The position numbers and the translations under genes were made by a program. Below are positions 12,401 through 27,400 of a DNA stretch of 64,000 bases, piece by piece (position 1 is the stretch's first letter; every line of letters starts with the position of its first letter). Source of the DNA: Lutraria lutraria. Taxonomy: Eukaryota > Mollusca > Bivalvia > Venerida > Mactridae. Where the stretch lies: positions 260,501 to 324,500 of the forward strand of contig OZ026833.1 of assembly GCA_964023205.1 (NCBI GenBank). The letters run 5' to 3'. The notes under the pieces were generated by a model that was not told the origin of the DNA, searched no databases, and was given only the letters and a program-made list of their open reading frames with translations.

Positions 12401-15400
12401 CCTATACACATGTTCGCTTTACAGCTTTTAAACGCAATTTTTTTTATGTTTTAAATGTTTGTGCCTGACTTGAAAACACTTCATATTCTACACCGCCCTG
12501 ATTTAAAATGGTATAAGATGGGAACGTTTAAAATGGAAATACATACAAGCAAAACAAATCAATATTGACATAAATATTTTATATTTTGTTCCATATGTTT
12601 ATTCAATAATCCTACCTAAATGTATTTCAATTCTGTATGTCCAAATTTAGTCGTCTACGTGAGTGAAATTTTATTAACTTTCGTACATGTTTTATAGGAT
12701 CCATGATAAACCAGTTCACATATAGAATTCAGGATTATTGATGAAATTTTTTTTTATTGAAACTAATAGTCACTGGATGTAAACTTTTAACTTTTATTAA
12801 ACTGATTGTCTTACACATATTTTCACTGCCACTGAATGTTTTTAAACATGTTATCATTTATCTATTGACTCTGTATGCAGGCTTAATTGAAGTTTTCATT
12901 CAATTTACTTGTCATATCGATGCAAAGAAAGTATTTGTGTAAATTGTTTCTATTCCTTTTAAGTACTTAGTGTGTGATAAACTTATTCTATGTACATTTA
13001 TGTGCAGTTTTCTCTCTTTCGGTCTATGGCTCTTTGTGAGTAAATATAAAGATCTGATAATATCAAATAAAGTATCGAGGGCTCAACGCAACAGTGTCGT
13101 AACTCATATTGAAATAAGAACAAGTTTCGTCAGTGTTGCGCTGAGCCCTCGGTGTGTGATTTATATTTATGTATTTACCAAGGTCATAATCAGACAAAGA
13201 ACTCCTTATATCAATTCATAGTCAGTTCCGACCTCAGCTGATACTATCTGATATCTTGAGTTTGTGCAGATGGTTGATTTTGTCATTCTGATAAAGATAG
13301 AAGGCATTGTTCATTTTATGATAAGAGATTATTATAGATATGAGCATATCATGACAAATACAGTACAACCTCTCCAGAGTGGCCCTCTCTTGAGCAACAA
13401 CCTCCCGTCAACAACAGTGTGATTTTTCCCACTGCACAATTTAACTATTTACTGAACCTTTCTAGAGCAACAACCTCTCAACAACAACATCATTTTGCAC
13501 TGTATCTACTGTAAACTTAAAACTATTTCAAGTCATAAATTTGAAACGAACTTGGAAATTTTGCTGCTATGTAAAATAGAGCAAACACATGACACCTGGC
13601 ATATCACATAGAAAGTTGTAAAGCAGATACATGTACTTGTATATCTACTGTACCACAATCATGTATAAATGATCATACTTGAATCTGGCACAAACTTCCG
13701 ATGTAATTGATAATAATCACAGACGTAAAAATGGAAGATTTCTAATAAATGTCTTCTGTTTAGAGAAAAATAATAACTAGAAATGTGTATGGAGCACATG
13801 AATGTCCTGGCTGAGAGCTAAGTCAAAATGGGCCATAACTCATGTGAAAATGTTTGGATTTTAACGGAAATCGATGTTAAAGACGCAACTTCCGATCAGA
13901 CTATCGGATGCAAATGAACTATTTCTCTACATTGTTTTATCAAATGAACTCTCTCTCTACATTGTTTTATCAGTGATAGACATACAGTGAATGCTGACTT
14001 ACTGTACTGAATCTATAAATAGCTGAAGCAGACGATGAGTTTAAACCATATAAACTCCTCCCTCTAATTCAAATTTGAATTTCTGTTATAAATCGTTTTG
14101 AAAATTTAAGAACCTAAATCTTCATACATTTTGAAGTTTCTCATCTGGACTGATAAAAGAATCATTTTGCTTCATTCAGAATTTTTTTCAGTGATTAAAA
14201 ACACCATTTAATATCAAATATTTTTAAAAATCTCTCCCTGAGCTGAAAACAGTTTAAAAATCAAGGGAAAACATCCACCAGCCATTAACTCCCTTTTATA
14301 CCCCTGTTGGGGGTTTAACCGATATTTTATTACTATACGTCTTCATGTAAAATATGAAACCAATCCATAACATTCAGAAGGATGGACACTTTATGCCTTT
14401 CCCCATTTGAAATGGCGTGGACATAAAAATATGTCTTCACATTGAAACCTACTTTACTTCATCAAAATGTTTACAACTTACGTATAAATAGATATTTAAC
14501 AGTCAAATAATATCATAATATCTTAGTATTATGCTTTTAAAATGTAAAGAAGTGGTTTTTGTTCTTAGAAACGATTACTGTATACGTCTTAATATTGGCG
14601 CCCGTTTTATTTGGGCGATATTGGCGGTCAGCATCGGAACCGCCAAATCTAGACCGCGCCAATAATGAACCCCGCCAATTATTTTGTCAAAGAAAATTAT
14701 TGTAACTTTTGTTATCAAAAGGTGTAACTAACACTTTTTCACGTAACTATTACTTTGTCTAGTATGTTTGTACATGTATTATTACGTTTATTGCCTTAGG
14801 GTAAATCTTAATTAAAACAAGGTAAAATCTAAACGATTCAAACAATACAGCTTATTTGTCACACCATATAAAACTCATCGGCACGTATGGAAAGACTAAA
14901 CTAACCCGATATAATAACAATATGTGTCAATTTAAGATAAATTATCGAAGCAAATAATCACTTTTAGCCATTGTGTTAACTCGTGTTCGATCCCAACTAA
15001 TTACCAACACTTTGGTTTTCATGTATCTTATTCTTGCTGTTTATACATTCCTCACTTGATACGATAGTAGTTATGAAGATATTTAATAAAATAGTCTTAT
15101 TATTCCCCTTGAAAATGGTGGAAACTTATATTCTTAAGACAAGTTTTTAATTTTGGCGCTGAAGAAGACAGGACATGGTTTTATTTTGGCAGTTGGATAT
15201 GAAACCACCAAATATAGAAGCCGCCAGCCATTCATGAACATCTTAAAAACGCCAAATTTTGCACCCGCAGAATTAAAGACGTATACAGTATAAGCTAATC
15301 AGGAATAAGTGAACAAGACTGTATCTGGTTTGCATTGAATTATTTTGTCACTATACACAGATACGTCTGATATTTATTGTATCAGCCACATTTGTTGTCA

Positions 15401-18400
15401 AGCTCCAAAGAGCATCAGTATTCCAGATTACAAAACAGTAAATTTGTTTTCCTTATTCACAAAGATGCTACCAGTACTAATAGTTCGGATCTGTTCTTTA
15501 ATCTTTGGTGATATACAAGAAGCACAGAAATAATGCATACATTTATTTTATAACATACGAGAATATTGCTGTAGCATTATCATGGAGTAGGCAAACATGT
15601 TGAAATCCAGTCAATGGATGTAGTTTTTGATAATATATCTTGAGCTTTTTAAGTACAACATCATGGTAATACCGACCTGTGACACTTTTTAGCTCACCTG
15701 ATTCATCAGGTGAGCTTTAGGATCGGTGAATGTCCGGCGTCCGGCCACAATTAGTTTGTTTACACTCTAGCAACCGCAGCTCTTTACGAATCTTGATTAA
15801 ACTTGCTCGCAATGTATATGGCCACAATGTCTCGGCTAAGTTCGATTATGGGCAAAATCTGATAATAACTTCTAGAGTTATGGGCCCTTGAATTACTAAA
15901 TTTACTATATTTAGCTTGTTTACACTCTAGCGCCTTCATTTATTCACCAATCCTGATCATATTTTCAGTAAATGTGTATAACCAAAAGATCTTGGACAAG
16001 TTCGATTATGGGCAATATCGGACCAGAACTTCAAGAGTTATGGGCCCTTGACTTAGAAAATTTGCTATATTTGAGTTTGTTTACACTCTAGCGCATTCAT
16101 TTATTCACCAATCCTAATCATATTTTCAGTAAATGTGTTAAACCAAGAGATCTTGGACAAGTTCGATTATGGGCGGAATTGGACCAGAACTTCAAGAGTT
16201 ATGGGCCCTTGATTTTGAAAATTTGCTATATTTTAGCTTGTTTACACACTAGCGCCTTCATTTATACACCAATCCTAATAATATTTTCAGTAAATGAGTA
16301 TAACCAAAAGATCTCAAACAAGTTTGATTATGGGTGGAATCGGACCACATCTTCAAGAGTTATGGGCCCTTGACTTAGAAAATTTGCTATATTTTAGCTT
16401 GTTTACACTCTAGCGCCTTCATTTATTCACCGATCCTAATCATATTTACAATGAATGTGTATGACCTTATGATTTTGGACAAGTTAAGTTATGGGTGGAA
16501 TCGGACCACAACTTCAAGAGTTATGGACCCTTGGATTAGAAGATTTGCTTTGTTTTAAGCTTGTTTAACAGTATTATACCTTCATTGTTGGTTTTGATCT
16601 CAAAATCTACGTAAAAATGAGTTTTACGAGATGGAAACTATATTACCTGGTCATTGATTAATGGCCTTTGTTCTCAGGTGAGCGATAAAGGGCCAATGTG
16701 GCCCTCTTGTTCCATTAGGCCATGCAGAAACTTGTTTGGCTATATTGTCACATGAGAAGAATATGGCATTGAGGACCTTTGCTCTTTGTCCTTTTGGGAA
16801 CTACAGGCCATTTACTGTATTTGATAAGCTATAATATATTGTTTCAAATTTTACTAACTGCCTCAATAATGAACCCAAGTCTCATCACCAGTATTAATGT
16901 TTGCAAATTGTCTATAGTTCAAGTTTGGAAACTTTATGAACAATTGTTTTGCCATTTGTATGCATACCCTTTTTGATAATCTTTCAATAGATGGGGTATC
17001 CATATGGCAGTATTCTTTCGTACTTTCAAAGTATTCTACAGAATGAAATGTACTCTCAATAGTTATATGCCAACAGCTCGGGCAATATTGCGAATTGTAT
17101 ATTTGTCATCCCTTTCGATAATTTCCTAGACCTTGAATTAGCCTGTTGCAGTCACCGGTCATCCTGATTTTGCAGAATCTTTGATTCCGTGCCAATAACA
17201 AAACTATTTTTTCCACTACGAACTGTAACAGGAGATACATTAAGCGACCCATCAACTTCCACCACTTCAGTAAAAACTTGTTTCAATGAATGACCAAATA
17301 TTAAGACAAATTTTAGTCATGGGTACGAGTTTATTCTAGTTGTTTGTGAGTATATGGTATAGAGTCTATTACTACTTTGGGTCAAACAGGCCTTTTGATT
17401 GGCTAATGGTGATATTGGTCATTTTGATTGGTCAGTCATTGGATTGCTTATTGGTTGCATAACCTTACATGTTTGACTGAATGTGTTTGTCTGCTATTTT
17501 GTTAATATAGTAAAACCCCGATTATCCGAAGTCGTCGGGACCGAAAAATTACTTAGGATAATCCGCCGTTTTGGATAATCCAGGGTAAGGGAAATCCAGA
17601 CAATTGTATGAAAATAAAGGGAGATCACTCCCATATATATGGCATACATGTATCCATATATAATAACGACAAAATTAATGTTTATAAATCATATTTTATT
17701 TACAAAAAAAAAACATTTTAAGATAAACATGTGTGTGTTCAACGTAAAAACACATGTATGAGTAGTTTGTACCATTATTAATTAATCAAATCACGAGAAT
17801 CCCAAAATGAAACTACGAATACACATGAATACCCAAATGGTAGCACATGACTTGTTACAAAGCACATTAATCCATCGATAAAATGTAATCATGAAATGAA
17901 GTACACACATGATATAGAATAAGTATAAATTAATAACAGAAAATCCAACGTGAAGTTTCATTTTATTTCTATAGTCACAAACACTTACGAGCATCACACA
18001 AATCATTGTCCTCCTAAGATATCTTAGCTTATCGTGTTTGTATTCATATTCCGAAAATGGAATGATTTTGAAACCGAGTAATTTGTATCGTTCATGTGTA
18101 TTATTTGTCAACTTCGAAAAATAAAATGAACATTTTGAATGTTAGTTGCTTACTAAAGTGAAATTATGATGCAATTATGATGCAATTTATAAATCAAACG
18201 AAAAATAAAAGTGAATGATCTAACCGAGTCAGGCTAATTTGTTCCCATTACTGCAAACAATGATCCAAACGGACAATCCTTTGTTCACAGTGGTTTAATA
18301 ATTTGTTGTTCACAGCTTTTGACATGTTAAAGAAATCCTACAATGAACTTGTCTGATTGATCTGAGTTAATTGTCGACTTCGGATAACAGGTGTGAAAAT

Positions 18401-21400
18401 TCGCGTTCGGATGATTTTGGGGACCTGTTTATCATTTCAGATAAGCCATTATAATCGGATTTGATGATTCGGATAATTGAGGTTTATTTACATTGAAATA
18501 TATAGAGGGAAATTAGGGACCGAAATTTCATTTCGGATAACACCAGGTTTTCGAATAATCCAAGTTCGGATAATACGGATTTTACTGTAGTTAAAAGGTA
18601 AGTGCATATCTATGATGCCTGGTGAATTCAGAATGTTAGGATAGTTATGTAGGCTACATTCATGAGTCTTTGTGCTCTATGATGTTGACCTAGATAAATT
18701 GCTGTGGCATAAAATCGGAAATGTTATTTGAAGTAAGTCAAGTGTGGTTGTATCATTATAGTGAATTCAATAGTATTTAGGGTATGTTTTATTATGAAAA
18801 GACTAGTTCCACAAATAGTTTTACCACTTTCAATATACTTAATGAAAAAAAACTGCATACAAAACCAAAACCAATGCTTCGTATAATGTTTCATTATAGT
18901 TTGTTCTTGTTTAACAAGGAATGGCTGTCATTTCTGGATAATGACACTTGAATGATACAAAATTGGCTACTTTAACCTTGTCTGCTCTCTGAGACAAAGG
19001 GTTTCAACATTATCTTTAGCGAACTTGGTGACAATATAAGTAGGCTTAATATATTGACCAAGTTTGATATTAGCCAGATCACCATGGGCACTTCTGAATT
19101 ATGGCTCTTGACAGGACTGGTGTATTTTGTGACATTGTTGCACTCTCAGTATTAGTATTTGATTTAACCAAAAGAACTACCACTCACTGATATATGTTAA
19201 TGTATAAGTTTTGCCTGTGTAACCACTAACCAGCTTAAGGTTGGCCTGATGTTGGAAATTGTTTAAAATAAGTATTTAACCCGTTAAAAGCAACTTTTAT
19301 GCTTGATGTTAATTTGTGTAACACATTGACTTTATTACAGGCAAGAACAAGAGAGCGATTGACTGAGTTACTTGCATGTTATGGTCAGAAAAGATTACCA
19401 AAAAGTCCATCTGTAAGTATAACCTTGTATTGTATGATACTGTACTTATGTTGTTGGTACTGTCATGTTATAAATTAAAATAGTATTATTGTTGTATGAT
19501 GCAGTATTTTTCATTGTACATCATTCATTCAATGGGCTTATAATTAAATATTCAGTCATTTTGTGATTTGTTGGACATAATTAGTACCATTTAGTAGACC
19601 TTGAATCTGAAACACCATTGTTCTTAAAGTATGAGGACAATCATGTAAAAAATTCATGTTTAGATGACATTTTAGTTAATTGTGATTGTAATAAATTAAT
19701 GAATTTAGAAATAGTTCACTATAAAGGGATTCAATGTGGCTGGAATTGTACTTGTATTTCTTTGATGAATATATTAATCAGCCATGGCAAGCTTTTAGAC
19801 CCATCAATGATAATTTGTTTAATAAAGTTAGTGTTTTTTTATCTATTGATCACTGGAATTTAATGTACTGGTATTAATAAAAGACTTTCACTATTGTACC
19901 AAACTTGTTTTGACACTATTTAGGATTGTTAAACAATACACAGACAGAATAAGATTTTGGCTTATTTTCTTAATTAGTGATATTTGCACTTCAGCTTACT
20001 TTGCTTCATTTCCAAACCTGCATTATGGAGATTTCTAGCGCCATCATATTTTGCATGAAAATTCACAGTGCTAGAACTTTTCTTTTTCTAGTTGAAAGAC
20101 TTCCCAATGAGTTTATGCTCACCTTATATATTTAAATTGTGTCTTCTTGTAGACATTAGTGTACATACCAGTAGGTCTTTTCAATGGCTGCTTCAGAGGA
20201 AGTCACTTTTTGCCTGATTATAAGCAAACTTTTGTTGCATAGATTGTGTCTGAAATTCTATATGGAATTGATATGTATGTAATAATCCCCTGCATGATTT
20301 TAGTATATTTTCAGTAGAAATACTCATGAATCAGTACTAGTATATGTGTAAAATATATTTTCATTTAAAACAAAAAATATGCTATAATCCATACCCCACC
20401 CACATGTTTTGACTGTTCATTTATTGCATATGAAGGAGTTATCTTTGATGAAGGTAAGCACCTCATTCTCTGCTCTCTGTATTCCAGTCAATTATCTCTA
20501 TACCTTATATGTATGCATGTACATTTCATCGGGTTGCTATGGAAACTCATTCAAGTAAATTTGTCAAATATGCAGTACCAGTATATTTTTTATCAAAGTA
20601 CAAGATAAATGAAATATGCCTTTTTTTCAAAATTGAATAAAAAACTATAAGTTTAATCAGCATTTTTATACCCCCAGATATGAAATATATGGGGGCTATA
20701 TTGGATTCACGCTTGACGGTCGGTCGGTCGGCCAGTCGGTCGGTCCGTGCATCTGTAGACACAATTTGTCCGGAGATTTTCTCAGCAACTACTTACAGGA
20801 TTTCAATGAAACTAAACAGAAGTGATCAGTAGTAAGCCTAGTTGTGCATGCTTAAAGCATTTTTCGTTCGGATTAATTTTCACTGAGTTATACCCCTTTG
20901 TTGTTTTTATTCAGTATATACAATAGGCAAATTTTGTCCGGACAATTTCTCAGCAATAACTCATAGGATCTCAATGAAACTTCACAGAAGTGATAAGTAG
21001 TAAGCCTAGTTGTGCATGCTTAAAGCAATTTTTGTTCGGAATAATTATCACTGAGTTATACCCCTTTGTTGTTTTTATACAGTATATACAATAGGCAAAT
21101 TTTGTCCGGACAATTTCTCAGCAACTACTCACAGGATCTCTATGAAACTTCACAGAAGTGATCAGTAGTAAGCCTTGTTGTGCATGCTTAAAGCATTTTT
21201 CGTTCGGATTACTTTTCACTGAGTTATAGCCCTTTGTTGTTTTTATACAGTATATACAATAGGCAAATTTTGTCTGGACAATTTCTCAGCAACTACTCAC
21301 AGGATTTCAACGAAACTGTGCAGAAGTAATAAGTAGTTAGCCTAGTTGTGCATGCTTAAATCATTTTTCATTTGGATTGATTTTCACTGAGTTATAGCCC

Positions 21401-24400
21401 TTTGTTTTTTTCTACAGTATATACAATAGGCACATTTTGTCCTGACTATTTCTCATTGACTATTGCCAGGAATTCAATAAAACTTCTCAGAAGTGATAAG
21501 TAGTTAGCCTTGTTGTGCATGCATTAAGCTTGTCTTGGTTGGTTAAATTTTCACTGAGTTATGGCCCTTTGTTGTTTTTTATACAGTGTATATACAATAT
21601 CTCAGTAACTACTCATAGGAATTCAATGAAACTTCACAGAAGTTATAAAAAGTAAGCCAAGTTGTGCATGCAATAACCAGGTTTTGTTTGGATTAATTTT
21701 CACTGAGTTATGGCCCTTTGTTTTATACAATTAGGTAAATTTTGCCCGTACCATTTCTCAGCAACTACATGCAGGAATTCAGTGAAACTTCTTAGAAGTG
21801 ATAAGTTGTTTACCAAGTTGTGCATGTCCACAATAGGTTTTGTCCAAGTAAATTTTATTGAGTTATGGCCCTTTGTTATTTTTTATATAATGTATATTTA
21901 GAAACTGGTCAGGATATATCTAAGCAACAATTTGCAGGTATTAAAAAAATGAAAATGCATTATATTTCCCTCTGTAAAATGTAACAATAACTGTGTCAAG
22001 GCCGCATCTGGGGGTATTCATCACCTTTAGTGATAGTTCTAGTTCATTTTGATTCCTTTCTATTGAGGTATTGAGTGTAATCTGTTGGGATTTGATTTTG
22101 AGAATATTATGAAGTCAACTGAATAGATATGAATTGATATGAAGTTAACTGATATTTGTTAGTACTGGGTTTGTTTATATTATTTTACCAGCCCTATGTT
22201 TTTATTTTCCTTCTCTCTGACTTGATGTTATGTTCCTGGGCTGGAAGTTTGTTTAGTTTTTTGTTAATAGACATTTTTGTGTATCTTTTTTTCATTGAAT
22301 TATATAAAAAACACTTGATGATTAAAATACAGGTGAAACTAAAATTATTGGTGGCTTCACTGATTAATATTCTGGTGTCATTCCTTCTCATTTTTATCTG
22401 TTTATATAAATTATTCTGTTTGTATTTAAACACAAAAACTTAGAGATGGTTAAATGGGATGATTGGAAATAAATAAATGGGAGTTGAAGTGTGACTGAGA
22501 GGGATGTTCTATGTAGATAACAAGAAAGAAATTGAAAATAGATATGAATGAGAGGGATGACAGGGATGTTCAGAAGAGATGTAAGAGAGGTGAATGAGAG
22601 GGATATTCAGAAGAGATGTAAGAGAGGTGAATGAGAGGGATATTCAGAAGAGATGTAAGAGAGGTGAATGAGAGGGATATTCAGAAAAGATGTAAGAGAG
22701 GTGAATGAGAAGGATGTTCAAAAGAGACTAAGAGAGGTGACTGAGATGGATGTTCAAAAGAGACTAAGAGAGGTGAATTAGAGGGATGTTCAATAGATAC
22801 TAAGAGAGGTTAATAAGAGGGATGTTCAAAAAATAATAAATGTGGTGAATCAGAGGGATGTTCAAAAGAGACTAAGAGAGGTGACTGAGAGAGATGTTCA
22901 AAAGAGACTAAGAGAGATTAATTAGAGGGATGTTCAAAAGAGACTAAGAGAGGTGATTGAAAGGGATGTTCAAAAGAGACTAAGAGAGGTGAAGCAGAGG
23001 TATGTTCAAAAGGACTAAGAGAGGTAATTCAAGGGATGTTCAAAAGGGACTAAGAGAGGTGAATTAGAGGGATGTTCAAATTAAACAATTAAAGGGTAGT
23101 TGAAATGAGATGGTTGGATGTAAATGAAAGGGGACTGATATAAGACAAGCCTTTATTTGGGAGTTGAAATTGGACATTAAGGGTGGTAAATTGGTCATTA
23201 AGAATGGTAAATTGGACATTAAGGATGGTTAATTGGAATGAAAGTTGACATTTACAAAAAAATTGTTGCGAGAGAATGAGAAATGGTATTAGGGCTGGAG
23301 CAAAAATATGAAATCTTGAGGGAAGTGAAAATTTGTTGATTAGAAAGTAAGGAGTTAATGAGGACAACAGAAATGTTGATAGAGGGATTGAAATGAGGGA
23401 GGATGTTGTAATTTTGTTATTTGCTCACGTTATTGGAAAGTATAGTATATTTATAATGATTGTACATGCACACATTCCATACATCCCTAGCATATTGTAC
23501 TGGAATATTTCACCGGTCATAAAAGTCTGGCTTTTATATCATATGTTCCAGTGATACCATTTATCACCTTCAACACGGCTAGCTTGTACCCATTCTATAT
23601 AAACTTGTGGCTTTTTTAACCTTGTTTTGCTGATGGACAAAGTTTAGCTTATGAATTAAGCACTTATAAATTTGTCATTTTGTTGAATTTTTACAGACCC
23701 TGATTTTTTTTGCTGTTTTAACAAACCTTGCTGGTCTGAATGATTAAATCAAATGCTTGCTTATTTGTTTGTTTTGGATATGGTTTAATGATGTTTCATG
23801 AGATGTGTATGTACTCATAATCTAGATAAGCCTCGGTATTCATGATTTATAAAGTTCTATGTTATATCATGATTAGACAAAACTTGACCATATTTGATAA
23901 TACATGTATGATTATTTTCCATCATGAGTAAATGTTTTTTTATTTTATTAAAAAAAAGATAAATAACTGTCAGTTATATGATGTCTGATAAATTTATTAG
24001 TTTTATGCTTTAAGATCACATGTGAATACTAACTACTTGAGTTTAATGGACAGTAGATTTATTACCAATTTTAAACATTGGCAGCTGTTACCCTCTGAAT
24101 ACAAAAGAAAACATGATTTATGAAAGATGGTTGAGTTCTCTACAATAAGTACAGACCAATACTTGAACATGTAACATATATTTGGTACATCTAATAGTAC
24201 TCAGATCATTGTATAGTGTTTATTTATTCTTAATAAAAAGACTTAAGGTATAAGCCAATGTCTACAACATGCTGTCCCTACAGCTGATTGGGTATAAGCC
24301 AATGTCTACAACATGCTGTCCCTACAGCTGGTGGGGTATAAGTCAATGTCTACAACATGCTGTCCCTACAGCTGATTGGGTATAAGCCAATGTCTACAAC

Positions 24401-27400
24401 ATGTTGTCCCTACAGCTGGTGGGGTATAAGCCAATGTCTACAACATGCTGTCCCTACAGCTGATTGGGTATAAGCCAATGTCTACAACATGCTGTCCCTA
24501 CAGCTGGTGGGGTATAAGTCAATGTCTACAACATGTTGTCCCTACAGCTAATTGGGTATAAGCCAATGTCTACAACATGCTGTCCCTACAGCTGGTGGGG
24601 TATAAGTCAATGTCTACAACATGCTGTCCCTACAGCTGATTGGGTATAAGCCAATGTCTACAACATGCTGTCCCTACAGCTGGTGGGGTATAAGTCAATG
24701 TCTACAACATGTTGTCCCTACAGCTGATTGGGTATAAGCCAATGTCTACAACATGCTGTCCCTACAGCTGGTGGGGTATAAGTCAATGTCTACAACATGC
24801 TGTCCCTACAGCTGATTGGGTATAAGCCAATGTCTACAACATGCTGTCCCTACAGCTGATTGGGTATAAGCCAATGTCTACAACATGTTGTCCCTACAGC
24901 TGATTGGGTATAAGCCAATGTCTACAACATGCTGTCCCTACAGCTGATTGGGTATAAGCCAATGTCTACAACATGCTGTCCCTACAGCTGATTGGGTATA
25001 AGCCAATGTCTACAACATGCTGTCCCTACAGCTGGTGGGGTATAAGTCAATGTCTACAACATGTTGTCCCTACAGCTGATTGGGTATAAGCCAATGTCTA
25101 CAACATGCTGTCCCTACAGCTGGTGGGGTATAAGTCAATGTCTACAACATGCTGTCCCTACAGCTGATTGGGTATAAGCCAATGTCTACAACATGCTGTC
25201 CCTACAGCTGGTGGGGTATAAGCCAATGTCTACAACATGTTGTCCCTACAGCTGATTGGGTATAAGTCAATGTGTACAACATGCTGTCCCTACAGCTGGT
25301 GGGGTATAAGTCAATGTCTACAACATGCTGTCCCTACAGCTGGTGGGGTATAAGTCAATGTCTACAACATGCTGTCCCTACAGCTGGTGGGGTATAAGTC
25401 AATGTCTACAACATGCTGTCCCTACAGCTGGTGGGGTATAAGTCAATGTGTACAACATGTTGTCCCTACAGCTGGTGGGGTATAAGTCAATGTCTACAAC
25501 ATGCTGTCCCTACAGCTGGTGGGGTATAAGTCAATGTCTACAACATGCTGTCCCTACAGCTGATTGGGTATAAGCCAATGTCTACAACATGCTGTCCCTA
25601 CAGCTGATTGGGTATAAGCCAATGTCTACAACATGTTGTCCCTACAGCTGGTGGGGTATAAGTCAATGTCTACTACATGTTGTCCTTACAGCTGGTGGGG
25701 TACAAGTCAATGTCTACAGCATGTTGTCCCTACAGCTGGTGGGGTATAAGCCAATGTCTACAACATGTTGTCCCTACAGCTGATTGGGTATAAGCCAATG
25801 TCTACAACATGCTGTCCCTACAGCTGGTGGGGTATAAGTCAATGTCTACAACATGCTGTCCCTACAGCTAATTGGGTATAAGCCAATGTCTACAACATGC
25901 TGTCCCTACAGCTGGTGGGGTATAAGTCAATGTCTACAACATGCTGTCCCTACAGCTGATTGGGTATAAGCCAATGTCTACAACATGCTGTCCCTACAGC
26001 TGGTGGGGTATAAGTCAATGTCTACAGAATGTTGTCCCTACAGCTGGTGGGGTATAAGTCAATGTCTACAACATGTTGCCCCTACAGCTGGTGGGGTATA
26101 AGCCAATGTCTACAGCATGTTGTCCCTACAGCTGGTGGGGTATAAGTCAATGTCTACAACATGTTGTCCCTACAGCTGGTGGGGTATAAGTCAATGTCTA
26201 CAACATGCTGTCCCTACAGCTGGTGGGGTATAAGTCAATGTCTACAACATGTTGTCCCTACAGCTGGTGGGGTATAAGTCAATGTCTACAACATGTTGTC
26301 CCTACAGCAGATTGGGTATAAGTCAATGTCTACAACTTGTTGTCCCTACAGCTGGTGGGGTATAAGTCAATGTCTACAACATGTTGTCCCTACAGCAGAT
26401 TGGGTATAAGTCAATGTCTACAACATGTTGTCCCTACAGCTGGTGGGGTATAAGTCAATGTGTACAACATGTTGTCCCTACAGCAGATTGGGTATAAGTC
26501 AATGTCTACAACATGTTGTCCCTACAGCTGGTGGGGTATAAGTCAATGTCTACAACATGTTGTCCCTACAGCTGGTGGGGTATAAGTCAATGTCTACAAC
26601 ATGTTGTCCCTACAACTGGTGGGGTATAAGTCAATGTCTACAGCATGTTGTCCCTACAGCTGGTGGGGTATAAGTCAATGTCTACAACATGTTGTCCCTA
26701 CAACTGGTGGGGTATAAGTCAATGTCTACAACATGTTGTCCCTACAACTGGTGGGGTATAAGTCAATGTCCACAACATGTTGTCCCTACAGCTGGTGGGG
26801 TATAAGTCAATGTCTACAACATGTTGTCCCTACAACTGGTGGGGTATAAGTCAATGTCTACAGCATGTTGTCCCTACAGCTGGTGGGGTATAAGTCAATG
26901 TCTACAGCATGTTGTCCCTACAGCTGGTGGGGTATAAGTCAATGTCTACAACATGTTGTCCCTACAACTGGTGGGGTATAAGTCAATGTCTACAACATGT
27001 TGTCCCTACAGCTGGTGGGGTCTGCTGGATTATCATGGATCACAAAACAAAATCAGTGTACCAGTCAGAATGTGCTGCTTAACCATTGGTCAAATTCCAG
27101 ACTTTGAACTAACCAATCAGATGATTGTATTTGGAGATTCAAATCTTAACTAAGGTTTATATCCTCAGAGAATGACCTTGTCACAGTATTTTCACAGTAT
27201 TTTATCTCAAAAGTCATTTTTGTAACTATAGAGTTTTTATATCATATTGTAAATTTGGACTTAAGAAACTTCCTGTATGAAACATGTACAGTGTAGTTAC
27301 AATTATTATACTATATCAAAGTATGAAATAGAGATTCATATAGTATGTAGATAAATAGAATTAATAAAACAAATAAATTGTACCGGTATGATATACAATG

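Noticed and set aside
17791..18111. 106-residue minus-strand open frame
   Set aside because: Lies inside a pogo-like MITE, has no recognisable domain, and is not open in the second copy.
24247..27019. CRISPR array
   Set aside because: Units are contiguous with no unique spacers, the genome is eukaryotic, and no cas gene is present; the same applies to the other arrays.
25589..27153. Open frames inside the 44-bp array
   Set aside because: Repeat-derived; no start or splice context and no domain.
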